Of a stretch of DNA of 64,000 bases, positions 34,040 to 45,905 are shown piece by piece (the first letter of the stretch is position 1; the number at the start of each line of letters is the position of its first letter). The stretch covers positions 604,420 to 668,419 of the forward strand of contig ONZQ02000009.1 of the NCBI GenBank assembly GCA_900312665.1, written 5' to 3'. A program made the translations under genes and the position numbers. This DNA comes from Cephalotrichum gorgonifer. Its lineage: Eukaryota > Ascomycota > Sordariomycetes > Microascales > Microascaceae. The notes beneath the pieces were generated by a model. The model was not told the DNA's origin and ran no database searches. It saw only the letters and a list, made by a program, of their open reading frames with translations.

Positions 34040-37000
34040 TCACTCCTCCTGGTAGGAAATCTTCCGCATCTCTCCTAGCCTCATCCTCGCTGCCGAAAGC
34101 GCGTTCTCCAGCTGAAGGATTTCCACCTGAAAACTTCATCAGTACGTCTACGATTCGAGAGTGAATAGGGTAACGTACCTGCTGCTCCATCTCCCGGACC
34201 TTGAACTCGTGGGCCCCGAGCTTTGAATAATCTACGTTCTCCTCGTGCTCCTGGCTCCTCTCCTTGATGATCGCTTGCACCTGCCTGACCAGCGCGCGGC
34301 ACGCGGCCCCTACAGCTTTGCTCGCCTGCTCCAGGTCGTCCTGGCTCTTGCTCATGAAGCCCGCCTTCACGCGGCTGGCCGCCACCAGCTGCGCCGTCGA
34401 CGCCGCTACGTTGTTGGACGCCACGATAAGCTGCTCGGGGCTGTTGCGCCCCGAGATCACGCCGTCCGCTGTCTCAATGAGTGTGTTGGTTGACGACGCG
34501 ACCGCCTTGGCCGCAGAGATGAGACCTTGAGTCCAGCGGTTGTTCTTCTTGTAGAAGGCTGTGCGGGACGAGGAGCCGCGGCCAGCCTGTACGATCTCTT
34601 GCTGTGTGATCGTTGCGGCCTTGATCAGCCGGCCGATGGCCGTAGTGATAGCCGTTGCTGCGTCAAGGATGGAGTCGTGGACCCGGAGCTCGTAGGTCGA
34701 GTACCCATCGCGCGGTTTGTTCCTGAGCTTCGCGAGACGAGCCGCAGCTGCCGCGATAGCATCAGCGGCCTTCATTAGCTCGTTGTCGACAGCCTCGCCG
34801 AGGTCGCCCTTGGCCGTGAGTTTCCCAAAGGCGGGCGCGAAAGTCTCAACTAGCTTGTTGAGCTTTTGCAGGTTGATCTGGACGTCATTGTTATTGTTAA
34901 TGACGACATCAGTCTTCTGGATTGGGTCCATGCCATCGAGCCGGAAGCTCTGCAAGCTGCGGAAGAACTGCACTGTTGCCTGGGCCGACTGGCGGGCACC
35001 GCCCATGAGGTTATCCCCTTGCTTGTCGTCCGCCGCAAGACGGACGAGGCCCTTCGTGTTCGTGCATACGTCGGCGATGCCACTCGAGAAGATACTGACG
35101 GCCTTGATCAGATCCGCGTGTGTGGCGTTGGGTCCATCGGCGATAAAGTTATTGAAGGCAGTAGCAAACTCCATGGCGCTCGCCGACGCCTTTTCGATCT
35201 GAGAGAGCACGTATGTCGGGGATGCATTCTGGTTGCCCGCCTGCATCGTCGAGTCGAGCTCATACAAAGCCTCATCAACACGGAGTATGGCGGCGTGGAG
35301 GACCGAATCAATAATATCGTTGATCTTGCCTAGGTTGGAAAGAATGAGGGCATCGATTTCTCCGTCGAGGACCTGGTCTGACTCGCCCCTGTTCTGCTTG
35401 AGATCGTTGAGCTCAATGAGGGTCTGGTCCATGCCAGCCTTGTATACCTCGAGCTCCTCCTCCTTGTCGCGTAGTAGCTGTTCGAGATCTGAGCTGCCAT
35501 CGCGTAGCTTGGCCTGCATATCTTCCATAGCGCGTGACTTGATGCGCAAGGCCTCCTCGAGGTCCGCGACCTCGCGGTTATACTTGGAGAGTATAGTGGA
35601 GAGCTCGTTGCCCTTGCTGCGCTCAAGGTTGTCATAACGGTCCATGGCCATGCGCAGCTCGCGCTTGAGCTTCTCAACCTCATCCTTGTTGCTGCCGCTG
35701 AGACGGTCCTTTTCGTGCAGCGCTCGGTCTCGCTCACGAATCATATCAGCAAGCTCTAGGTTCTTGGTTTTGATTTCACGCTCGAGCTTCTCGCGCTTAT
35801 CGATGGCCTCTTGGGCACTCGCTGCCTTGAGCTGAACCGCCTTAAACTTCTGAAGGAGGTCGAGGTGTTCGTGGCGTAACTGCGAGTAAAGTTTGGCCAG
35901 GGCTTCGTATTTCGACCTCCAGGTATTCACCTGTTCCCCCAGAGCATGGATCTGCTCATCCCTGCTTGTGATCTGTTGGCCGTAATTGGCCTGGATAGAC
36001 TGCATCTCGCTTTCCAGTGCCTTAACACGCTGGTCGTACTGTTGTAGCATTAACTGGTCCCGCTCATACTGTGCCCTCGCGTTGAGATTCTCCTGCTCGA
36101 GCTCAGCCAGACGGCCCTGCGTCTGCCACTGCGCCTGCTGGGAGAGCAGTCGCTCCTGCTCAAGTCGTTGCTGTTCAGCTAAACGGCGCTGCTGCTCTTC
36201 AAAGTCGCGCTGGGCTTGCAATTGGGCTTGTTGCTGGGCCAAAATGGCTTGTTGTTGCTTCTCCTGGAGAATGCGCTGCTGCTCTTCGTACTCCCGGTTT
36301 TGACGATCGAGCTCGTTCTTCCAGAATTCATTGATCTCATCAGGCGACTCGTCCTTTGGCGCTGGGGGGGGCGTGGGCTTGCGTTCCACTTCCTGCTTCG
36401 GCCTCGCAGGCAAGGAAGGCGCATCTTCGTCACCATCGAGGAGGTTGGGAGGGTCGTGAGGGAGTTTGGGGATCGTAATGAGACTGGTGAGGTATCGCAG
36501 GTTCGAGCACTCGTAGTAGAATTTGACAAGGCGGTGATGCTGAGCGCCGTACCTCTCGCGGAGGGGCTCAAGAGCGTCATCGTCTCCGGTGGCTAGAAGC
36601 AGTTAGCAGGTGTGCGATACCAAGGTTGGCATCGATACGATCTTTGAATCAGGGAAGATAAATTTGAGGCACTGCTCAAAAGGGCTAAACAGGAAGGCAT
36701 GGGTGGTTCCTTCAGCGTGCAGTGGAAGGGACAGTTGATGGAGAGCCTCAGGGAAGTGTGGAAGGAATGCCATTGGGACTGCGCAGTGAGTCACAGGCCA
36801 AGGGAGGAACGGGAACGGGATTGTCGCCTGCCACTCGTGTGCGAAGATTTTCGTAAGGGAAGAGTAGAAGGTCAAAACACAAGATGCCTTGTGTTGGGAA
36901 GATGGAAAGCTAGGCTCGCAGGAAGGGCCTTACTTGTATGCATCGCGCGTAGCATGCTCGTGATGAACTTGTAAATCCCGTAACTCTCCTGCACAAGCGG

Positions 37001-37757
37001 CACCAGGGCCGAGATCCGGCATTCGTTATTCCCCACGTGTCGGAAGTGTGAGAAAATCAGCTTCTGGAACTGGTCGATCCGGTCCTGCAGCGTCATCAGG
37101 TCCGAGATGGTCTCGTACCCCTCGTTAGGGTCGTTAATAGCCTTGAGGCTGAGGTACTCCTCATACTCGAAGGTGCCGTTGAACTCAGGGTGCTGCTGGT
37201 GGAAGGACAGCTTCGCGAGAAGGTAGTTGACATACTCCCGGATCAGCTGCCCGTAGCCGCGCACGCCCTCGCCCGAGAGACCCCGCTTCAGGCTATCGAT
37301 CCAGCCCTTGTTGGCTATCGCCTCCCTCAGAGAGTTCGGGTGTCCCTCTTGCAGGACTTTGTGTATGGTGATGAGAGCCTTGAAGGTCTGGACTTCATCG
37401 GCCATGATCGGCTGGCTGGGCGGAGGGGAGACATGTTAGTCTTTCGGTTTGTCCGCGATAGGGGGAGCGGCTCGCTGTCAAGTCATTTCCAGACGTACAC
37501 CTTTATGCCGGTCCAGAATGCGTGGGAGGACCTGTGGTCCCAGGTATAGACGATACATGCTCGCACATGCTTGCGTTTCGGTGCGGTCTCTTCGGTGCTG
37601 GTCGCCTTCTTGATGCTAATGCTGAGGTCTTGATCGGTCCTGGCGGTAAATTGTTAGGCCCCGTGCGCCAAAAATAATAGAGCTGTTGTCCAGCAGAGAA
37701 GCGGGACTTGACCATCGGGACAGATACCACTTACTTTGGATGGTTTAGACTCGCCAT
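34040..37757 (-). CDS. SLA2: Endocytic actin-clathrin adaptor SLA2 (Hip1R family)
   Basis: Links clathrin-coated pits to cortical actin during endocytosis. Five exons on the minus strand: 37757-37735, 37639-37501, 37411-36934, 36592-34179, 34126-34040, giving 1,046 residues. The short first exon MASLNHPK joins TDQDLSISIKKATSTEETAP, then RKHVRACIVYTWDHRSSHAF and PIMADEVQTFKALITIHKVL, an ANTH domain (about 8-290) that binds phosphoinositides. A Gln/Glu-rich coiled coil runs from about 280 to 635. A talin-type I/LWEQ actin-binding domain (about 810-1015) contains ELMKAADAIAAAAARLAKLR. The last exon adds VEILQLENALSAARMRLGEM and ends KISYQEE. Intron 3 is long (341 nt). SLA2 is the standard right-hand flank of MAT loci in Pezizomycotina. 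Confidence 0.95.
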
Positions 37758-39239
37758 TTTTGCGACTCGGGGTCACTCCTGGTAGCTCGCGCTGGGCGGA
37801 TTTCTGGGCGTGATTGACCTCTTGGGCAAGACGGACGTCCAGGCTGACGTATTGATGGAGTAGCGAGCTTGGAGTTCAGAGCTGGAGATGGGGTGGGCTA
37901 GTCACGTGGCCAATTACGTGGCCCGATTCCGCAGCTTCGAGGCTGGGGCCCACCAAGCAGGCGCTCGCTCTCTTGGATATAAGTAGACCCATGTGTGTGT
38001 CGGTCCTTATTAGTCGTTCTAGTGACCTCATCGTCCCTGCCAACTGCAAGAAGTTGATGTTAAACTATCAATTCCATTGCAGAGCCGTCAGAGAGTTGGG
38101 ACCTGGTTTAAAGGGAATAAGCCGGCCGGAGCTAGGCGGTCGTATCAATATCAATTTGTATACGAAACTGAGATTGTGTCATAAGACGGGCAAGCGCGTT
38201 CGGGCCTTGTTTTTAATCTCTGTCGTCCTTCTCTTTCTCAGGAGTGGTTTCGTTTCCCTGTGAGCATTTCTACCGCCAATGCCGTTGAAAGGTTGAAGGC
38301 GCCCTCGCCTTCACTAACCGCTCACTCTTGCTAATATCGTCTCGGAAATTTTACCAAGGTGAGGGCAAGCCGAGGCATATCCTGGGAGAAGTCCCCCATG
38401 ATGCTGCCTTCCCTTTGATCCCTACCGCTGATTACCGTCCATCTCAGGTCATGGTCCTACCCATCTACACTTCCTGCGAGTCATGTAAAAAAAAGCTAGT
38501 TGGAAAGAGCTAACCCGAGGGAGTAACTACCGAGCCAGGCCCACTCGCCATTAAGTCGACCTCCCATGGTATTTTAATCCAGTGTCCCCGGGGAGGGTCT
38601 CAGGTGACGAGCCGTATGGTGAGGGGAATGAGCTTTACCTCTCTATTTCGAGAGACCCAAGGATACTGGCGTTGAACTAACCGGGGACATGGCGGGGAGA
38701 GATGGTTGAGGAAGGGGGAATGTAAAAGAAGGGGAAATTGTTCGGCCTCCTTCCACCGAGAACCGGATGATGGCTCTGATAATACGCATGTCCATTATCC
38801 GTAAAAGAGTGCCTGGGTAACCTGAGCTGTCCCACCAGCCGGGAGTGGTATGTCGGTTTCGTGAGCGTCCCGCCATTCCCGCAGTGCGGTAACTCTTCAG
38901 CAGTCTCTAGCTCCTTTCCATACCTATGGAGCGGAGTGCAAATGAAATCCCTCTTAGGATGTGGCTTTCAAGAGAACCTTGGAAGGCGATCGGGCAACGG
39001 TGGGATAGGAAGCGGTGTCCGTTTTGCGATACAAGCGCAATGAGTGCTCAACTACAAACTACCGAATACCTTTGGGTTGTGAGTCAATACTCGCCTATGT
39101 CTTGCTATAAGGGGCAGCAGCTTTGATTTAATCAATCGGTGCAATACGTCCGCCTGAGTGCTGTTTATGTACGCAGCCTTTCATTGTAAATGTCCATCTT
39201 CATATTCAGAGGTCTAATACACGGCATCGAACTTATCGC
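37758..39239. other. SLA2-allantoicase spacer
   Basis: 1.5 kb between two leftward genes. No gene recognised. The open frames at 37973-38263 and 38861-39126 have no family resemblance. The part next to 37757 is the SLA2 promoter. Confidence 0.5.
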
Positions 39240-40397
39240 TCACGCTACTGCTCTCCTACCCAATACCCTAATGCGCTTCACACCTCCATCCGGGATCATG
39301 ACCAGCTTGACATGCGTAATAGCATCCGTATCGGCCTTCTGCTCGCATTCAAATTCGTGCTCCTTATCCGGTCCGCATTTTGAGGGCTCGAGCATGGACT
39401 TCCACCCGTCCGAATCTGAGCTCGGCTCCTTGTCGCCCTTCCAGCTGATGGCCTCGATCCTCACGGCCTGCGGGAAGTTCCCCCTGAAGTGAGCCGTATC
39501 GACGATAAGTTTCTGTATAATGCCCGGCGCCCCCAGCTTGATGATTGTCCAGTCCTCGTGGCCCTTGGTCCGCGACCGCGCCGTCTCCCACCCATCCCCC
39601 ATGTCTACTCCCCTACCGGGGAGTAGAAGGTTGTCTTTCGTACCGAAGTGCTGGTCGCTGCAGGATATGGCGACGCCGCCATTCTGAGCAGCCGCGAGAT
39701 CGAACACCGCCGTCTCGTCCGCGGGGAACACGGGAACGGCGTGACCGAAGAGACGGAACCTGGCGATCCCGCCGTCGGGATACATGTTCAGCCTCACGTG
39801 CGTGTACCGCTCTGTCGTGGGCACGTCCAGCTTCCACCCGAACCGCTGCGACGGCCCGCACTCCTGGAGGCCGAGGATAGTCTCCCACTTCCCGCGGCCA
39901 CCCTTCCATGAGACCACCTCGTCATCGTCCTGGGAGAAGCAGCCCTCCACCGAGATAAAGGGCGCATGGTTCCCCGAGAAGAAGGCGGTGTCGACCTCCA
40001 CCCCCTCGACGGTGCCCGAGGCCACGCCGAGCCGGACGATGACCCAGTCGAATGGCTCGGAGTTGTGCCGTCTCGTTTCCCACCCATCATACCAGGCGCC
40101 GGTGTAGACCATCTTTCCAGGCTGCCGGATGGGAGGGGTCGGGGTGAGCAAGTTGGCGGCCTCGGCGAACCACTCGTCCGAGAAGGCCAGGATCTTTCCC
40201 CCGATAGCCGTTGAAACCATGTCTGTTAAGGGTTAGCACCGTCAGGCGTCCATCAGCAGAGTATGGATGGGACCCCTGGCTGGGGGTGTTGACTAACCAA
40301 TACAGCTCGACTTGAAGGTGCTGTCAATTTCCTCCGAAGCGACCCGGGTGGCCTTAACATCGTCAAGCTTATACCCAATATCTTCGAGTAGCGACAT
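39240..40397 (-). CDS. Allantoicase
   Basis: Hydrolyses allantoate to ureidoglycolate and urea in purine degradation (yeast DAL2). Exon 1 is 40397-40298 and exon 2 40222-39240, 360 residues; donor GTTAGT and acceptor TTAACAG join STFKSSCI to DMVSTAIGGKILAFSDEWFA. Two tandem discoidin-like allantoicase repeats are visible. The first has GKILAFSDEWFAEAANLL, YDGWETRRHN and FDWVIVRLG. The second has GVAISCSDQHFGTKDNLLLP, GDGWETARSR and EDWTIIKLG. Each carries a TAFFSGNHAP or TAHFRGNFPQ segment, and VRLNMYPDGGIARFRLFG and VKLVMIPDGGVKRIRVLG are the matching repeat ends. A GATAAG word lies 85 bp upstream, fitting nitrogen control. No other purine gene is adjacent. Confidence 0.95.
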
Positions 40398-41577
40398 CTT
40401 TGCGGTAGACCACGAGCGTAAGAGTTGAAGGAGGTGTTCACTGGGGAATAGCCGATATGGTAGAAGTATAGTAAAATCTGTCTTATCCTGGAATTCTTCT
40501 GAAATGCACCTAATCCTGGAACTGCAAGAAGAGAGTTGGGAGAAAGAGGGGATCACTTGGCTCTCAAGCCACCAAGGGTGACTCCGAAGAAATACGATCG
40601 ATTATCGGCCATTCCCGATGCTCCTCGGATTGGGTCCACCATGCTGATAACGGCGTTACGCGAATGGATCGAGTTAAAAGTTGCACTAAGCCGACGGAAC
40701 AATAGCCAATCGGGGGTCCGCAGCTTATGGTTCGGGTCCGTCGATCGGGGCTGTCTCCTATCACCCTCTCCTCTTTTACGTACAAGTATAGTTCGGTTAC
40801 GTGGAGCCTTCGTCTTTCAATGTGCGAGTGGTACACATGGGTCTCGATGGTCTCGAAGATAGATGATCGTGAATGGACAGAAAGCACATTTCAAGCAGCT
40901 CCCCATGCCGGGACGGGCCCGACCTCCGGTTTGTGCCGTGTGTATCCGGTCTCCGTGCTACTCGTATATCAATATCCGTTACAAGTATGGACTACTATAC
41001 CACTAAACGCACTTATCCATCACATGGTGCCTTTATCCAAGCCCATTCACTTCCACACCATCTCGACCCCGCTAAGGACGATGCTGACTCATCAACCATG
41101 CTGACTCAAGCTCTGGTGAGCTATGGGCCACTGAGACTGCTAGAAATTGTCAGCGGAGCCGCCAGCCGGTAGTCCCCTGCAGGACACCCCACCATACCCC
41201 AAAATTGCGTCAACGACCTCCAAGCTTGGTAATGCTGCGAGGGGATGTATTTGACGAGCCTTGATTCCCTTTCCTCTTCTTAACCCCCATCACTTTTTCT
41301 TAGAGCACCCATATGCGCGTATAGGTCACGTATTCGATTTCTGATTGACCAGTCTCTTCACGGGCTGAAGAAAGCCACCCGATCTTTTCATTCCCTCACG
41401 CACAAGCACACGCGTGGTTGCGTTTGTGTATGACGATTTGACGCCAAAAGCTTCGGGGACAACAAGCCCCAACGACGACAAGGTTAACTTACCTCGAAGC
41501 TACAGCCAACTCCTAAAAACTTAACAGGAATTCGCCGCTACCCAGACGGTATATATAGGTCGTCCCCGCTGCCCAGT
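40398..41577. other. Divergent spacer, allantoicase and cytochrome b561 genes
   Basis: 1.2 kb between two divergent start codons. No gene recognised; open frames at 40536-41172 lack family features. Contains CGTACAAGTATA (40779-40790) and CA-rich sequence near 41400. Presumably both promoters. Confidence 0.5.
40482..40487 (-). promoter_or_regulatory. GATAAG word upstream of allantoicase
   Basis: GATAAG read on the minus strand, 85 bp before the allantoicase ATG. GATAAG is bound by AreA/NIT2-type nitrogen regulators in fungi, and allantoicase is a nitrogen-scavenging gene. A single six-base match, so weak. Confidence 0.3.
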
Positions 41578-42402
41578 ATGACCTCGACAACGGAACCCCC
41601 TACGGAAACCTCGCCGGAGCGTGTGGAGCGGCAAGGAGAGATGGAGCCACTGCTTGGTAGACCCGGAGACGCCTCCCAGGCGGAAGGCGCCTCTATTGCC
41701 AATAACTTATACCTCGGTAAGGCGTAATCCACCCTTCCATTTAGGCTGCGTTGCTACTACCATCTCCCGTCCTGCTACTGACGAAGAGTACGAAACGCAG
41801 GCACCGCCTTCATAGCCCAGATCGGTGTTGTAATTGCCTTCGTTCTCGTGTGGACCACCGTCCTAACAAACGATATCATTCTGTTTTCCGGCCATCCCCT
41901 GGCGCAGAGCATCGGCGTAGTGGCCATCATCCAGTCGATCCTCATCCTCCAACCGACCCACACCGCGGCCCAGAAGCGCGTCGGTCAGCGCCTTCACGCG
42001 GGGCTCCACCTGGTCTCCTTCCTCGCCCTCGTCACCGGCGTCGCCATCATTGAGTACAACAAGGTCTCCAACGGCCTCGCGCACTTCCACTCCCCACACG
42101 CGTACATCGGCGTGGCCACGTGCGCCGTCCTCGCGGTGCAGTACCTCGTCGGCTTCACGATGTGGGCTACCCCCGCGCTATATGGGGGCGAAGACCGTGC
42201 GAAGGCGGTATGGAAGTACCACCGTGTGAGCGGGTATCTAATCTTCCTACTCCTCGTGGCGTCGCTCCTCAGTGGCGCGAAGACGGACTTTGTGGCAAAC
42301 GTGCTGGGGATGCAGTTTTGGGTCATGGTGGTTGCGTCTGTGCTTATTCTTATCGGGGTGCTTCCACGCATCAAGAAACAGAAGTTCGGGTTTAAGCACT
42401 AA
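41578..42402 (+). CDS. Cytochrome b561-type membrane protein
   Basis: Exons 41578-41716 and 41801-42402, 246 residues. The donor GTAAGG and acceptor ACGCAG join ANNLYLG to TAFIAQIGVVIAFVLVW. After a polar N terminus of about 45 residues come five or six membrane helices. Histidines sit where b561 haem ligands are expected: SGHPLAQSIG, QRLHAGLHLVSFLALV, HFHSPHAYIGVATCAVLA and WKYHRVSGYLIFLLLV. Family members move electrons across membranes, often from ascorbate to ferric iron. No DOMON or ferric reductase domain is attached. The C terminus RIKKQKFGFKH is basic and probably cytoplasmic. The substrate cannot be read from sequence. Confidence 0.88.
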
Positions 42403-45400
42403 GATGTAGCCGTGGTCTTTGAGAAGGCTCTCTGGGCATGCTGCCGGGGAAAGTGGCCCCGTGTACAAGACAAATGCTCATCGTTGGGGTGGAGATACCA
42501 GTTAGTATCGCTAGCTGTAGGTAACAGCTCCTAGCCTGAGAGGAAAAGCGTTATTAGTCGTATTATTTGGGTTATCGACTACAGACCTTGACGACGGTTG
42601 GGAAGGCAGTGCTCCAGGTTAAACAGTAGTCGCCTTGAATTCGCTAGCATGACTGGTAAGTACTCGTATGGGTGTAAGATGGTGGTCCCCTAAGTCTCTG
42701 ACGAGAATACCCTCTTTCCCCCTTATTTAGAAAGGCCGGAAGAAGAAGCCTAGGTGCACAAGGGCCGAGATTAGGTCGAGCTTACTTCTGACTAGAGCAC
42801 ACGATTCCGTAGAGCATCTCTTAATCCCGAACGGCCTGGGCGATATTGCGCATAATACCCATCCCAGCGCCACCTCAAGGGCCCATGCTTGGGGTTAAGC
42901 CATAACTGCCGAGGGGAAGAGAAGAGTTCAGACTCAGAGTGGCACTATATTTGGTGGGGACGAATGGCTAGTACCCATCACAGGTTGTATTCACCGCGAC
43001 ATGGTGATTCACGATTACTAGTAATGCCATAGAGCTTCATAATCCCATCGCCACTCTAGCAGTGACGGGGCACCATGGTCCAAGGGGAAAGGATGCCCTG
43101 TGAGACGATCGCCAGGGTGTACTTCTGGCAATCTCACAACAGCACGAAGTAAACAAAGGAAGTTAAGTGGGGCCCCAACCGGACCGATGATGCCAGGAAA
43201 ATGCGTAGGTGGCTGAAAGCCCCTTCGCCACAAGGTATTCTAGAAACGGGGAAACGCTTTCCCAGTAGACCGGACCCAGCCATTTGTTCTCCTTTGAAAG
43301 TTTGCTTGGGCTGACGTCGCTGACGGTGGTCAGATTAAGCTAGTGGCCACTAGTTCGCGGAAGTTTGGAAAAGTAGGTGAAGGGGGGTAGCTCCGTAGTT
43401 TGGTGTGAAGATGGGATCTGGAAGGAGTGATGGATGCGCTTGTGCACGACTTGTAGTTGGTTGAGATCGGTGGCAGGCCATAGTATCAAGGAAGGAGGAG
43501 GCCAGGCCGAATTTCTCCTCTGATCCTCCGACACTGCCGGAAGGATCGACCTTGTTCTCCAGTTGAAGCGGCCTCTTAAATATTCCGCCGCAATACTGAG
43601 AAGGATACGCAGCCTCTTCGTCGCCATATGATATGCTAGGCAGGGATGGCACAGATATTGGTATCTCTACTCGTCGGTTTCCCCGCTCCAAGTCGCGGCG
43701 GAAGAATGTGATGCGAAGGACATCAACTCCGGGGACATGATATCATTCAATAAAGCGGCCAGTGCATCCTGACATGGTACGATAATGAAGCATTAATATA
43801 TTCTTCGGATTCTCTGGCGGCGGCGTTCGGTTCCCCAACGAGTCCGCCTCCCGTCTTTCAGTGAACCCCGCCAGAGGGGATGTTGGGAATATACCGACCA
43901 TGTCGATCATTGGGGCAATCCGTGTGATGTCTAGGTAGAGTGGTACAGTATCATAGGAGATTCCACCCGTTTTCTGCCTTGGATTGTCTCACTGAGACTT
44001 TAGTGGTAGCTTTGAACGCCCGGGCAAGTGAAGGGGGCTCGCGATCGGGCTTAGCGTGAAAGAATGCCTAGGGGAGGTCGGGCTGCCTACATTCTGTGTA
44101 GTCTAACGCCATTTTTCAGTCTCGCGGCTGAGGTGGGATAAGAAGTAGGCGTGGCGTTACGGGGTGGTCGGTTCGCCTTCATCGCTGGAGAGGCCCGGTG
44201 ACGTCATGGTCGTCCGTCGCCTGTCGTCATTCGTCTCATCTCTAATAAAGCCGGCTGATACTGTTGAAGTACCTGAACGCGGAATACAGAGGACAGACCG
44301 TCCAACACGGTGCTCATGGAACTGTAAAGAGACCTCAGCAAGTAGCCCTATCTCATTCCCATACGGGACGGCCTTTTTTCGCCGTGGGGGAGCGAAGCGT
44401 TTCTGCAATTAGTACCCGTACTCCGTACACTACTCGTATTTGTGGCTTTACGATCTCGGTGAACCTCCTGGGTGATTGGTCGAGCGGGGGCCCAGTAATT
44501 TACCACCGGGCCGGTAGGCGGGAGTCAAATCAAGGCCAGGCGTGACGTCGTCGGTATCATTACCTTATTCCAATAGAAAGCCAGGGTTCTGGAGTCGTAT
44601 GTTTACCCTATACCGCGCCCAGGAGCTTTGCAAGTGTTACACGCGCCGCTCTTACCCCGTACGTTGGAGGTTGGCCTGCTACTACAGATGCGGATTTGTA
44701 GGTTTGTCCCGCTGATCGCTGACATCGATTGAGGCAAGGTGAGAAATGGAGGGCGTATACTCATGCCATCGTACAGGGGATCTGGCTCTGGCGATAGCGG
44801 CATTAGGCTTGTTGGTCTGACAATGGAAGTGTCGTTCCGTGGGCGTGATGCGTCGGCGGGCAGTGCAAGTGGTTGGGGGTGACTACCAGCAGCTGCCCGG
44901 CAATACTTGTAATACAGCACGGGGGGGCGCCCGGCGCCGACCCGACCTACTTATGCTTCCCTGATTGGCGGCGGCTTGACCGTACTCCATACCATAATCG
45001 GTACATGGACATGCACGCACTGTGACGAATCCGCTTCGCCCTGCAGTGTTGGAGCTGTGTGGGTTGTGCTGTGGAGGTAGTCACGGGGTGCCGGTGCCTT
45101 GCAAATTTTACTTTCGACTACGTCATCGACTGTTTCCAGGGTGGACGGAACAGGTATGAGCGACACGGGGTTGGGGCAAGGACAGACTCCGGGCAGCCAA
45201 CGCCTTCCCACGACCAACTCCTTCAATCCGGTCGCTCATTCAGGGTTTCTTTTCTTGCCCAAGGAAACGGAAACGGAAACGGAAACCACCGAGCTAAACT
45301 TAGTTGAGTGGACCTGGCAGCAGTGTTTTCCAAGTTCTTTCCCTTCTATTTCTTTCCCATCGCGCCAAACTCCGTAAACGTCCTCGGGCCGCATACTTGT

Positions 45401-45905
45401 ATACATCTCACTGGAATCGGAAACACCGCCCACACTCACAACCACATTCTTCACCACACTCCCCCCCGCCTTCCCTCTTGAAGTCCTCGTCTTGGCCTCA
45501 CCTCCCAAAACGAGTATTCCTTTGTGTCCCACCAATCCTGGCTTAGCGGTGTAATCGAAATTCGAGTTCTTTAGTTGTACTACCTTTCGAAAGCCCCTCC
45601 GCCTGCCCTCATCGACTCCCCCAGTCCGGCAGCCGCATGCTGAATCCTCCCCCCTTTCCCTCCCGGGCCCTCCCCCCCCCCCATTTCTGATAAGACGACC
45701 TTCCACCTTCCCGACCACGCCTAACCCTCTCCATACTGAAGCTACCAGAAGCAGGCGATGGTAGTATGTAACCTACCTTCTCTCGACGCAATCGAAAAGC
45801 AGCCATCCGCCACTCGCGGTAGACGAAGCCTGTCCAGCCAGCCTCTTCCCTCGCCCCCCCCCCGAACCGAAATCCCTAGCCGCTTTGTACCGAAATGGAG
45901 CACCG
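42403..45905. other. 3.5 kb spacer upstream of the histidine kinase gene
   Basis: No gene I can support. A leftward open frame at 43350-43691 and others near 44.2 and 45.2 kb lack family features. A hexanucleotide run (GGAAAC)4 is at 45263-45286. C-rich and C/T-rich sequence from about 45400 to 45880 fits a long promoter and leader for the kinase gene, as is usual for large fungal signalling genes. Confidence 0.5.
45263..45286 (+). repeat. Hexanucleotide repeat (GGAAAC)4
   Basis: Four perfect tandem copies of GGAAAC in the leader region of the histidine kinase gene. Function unknown. Confidence 0.7.
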
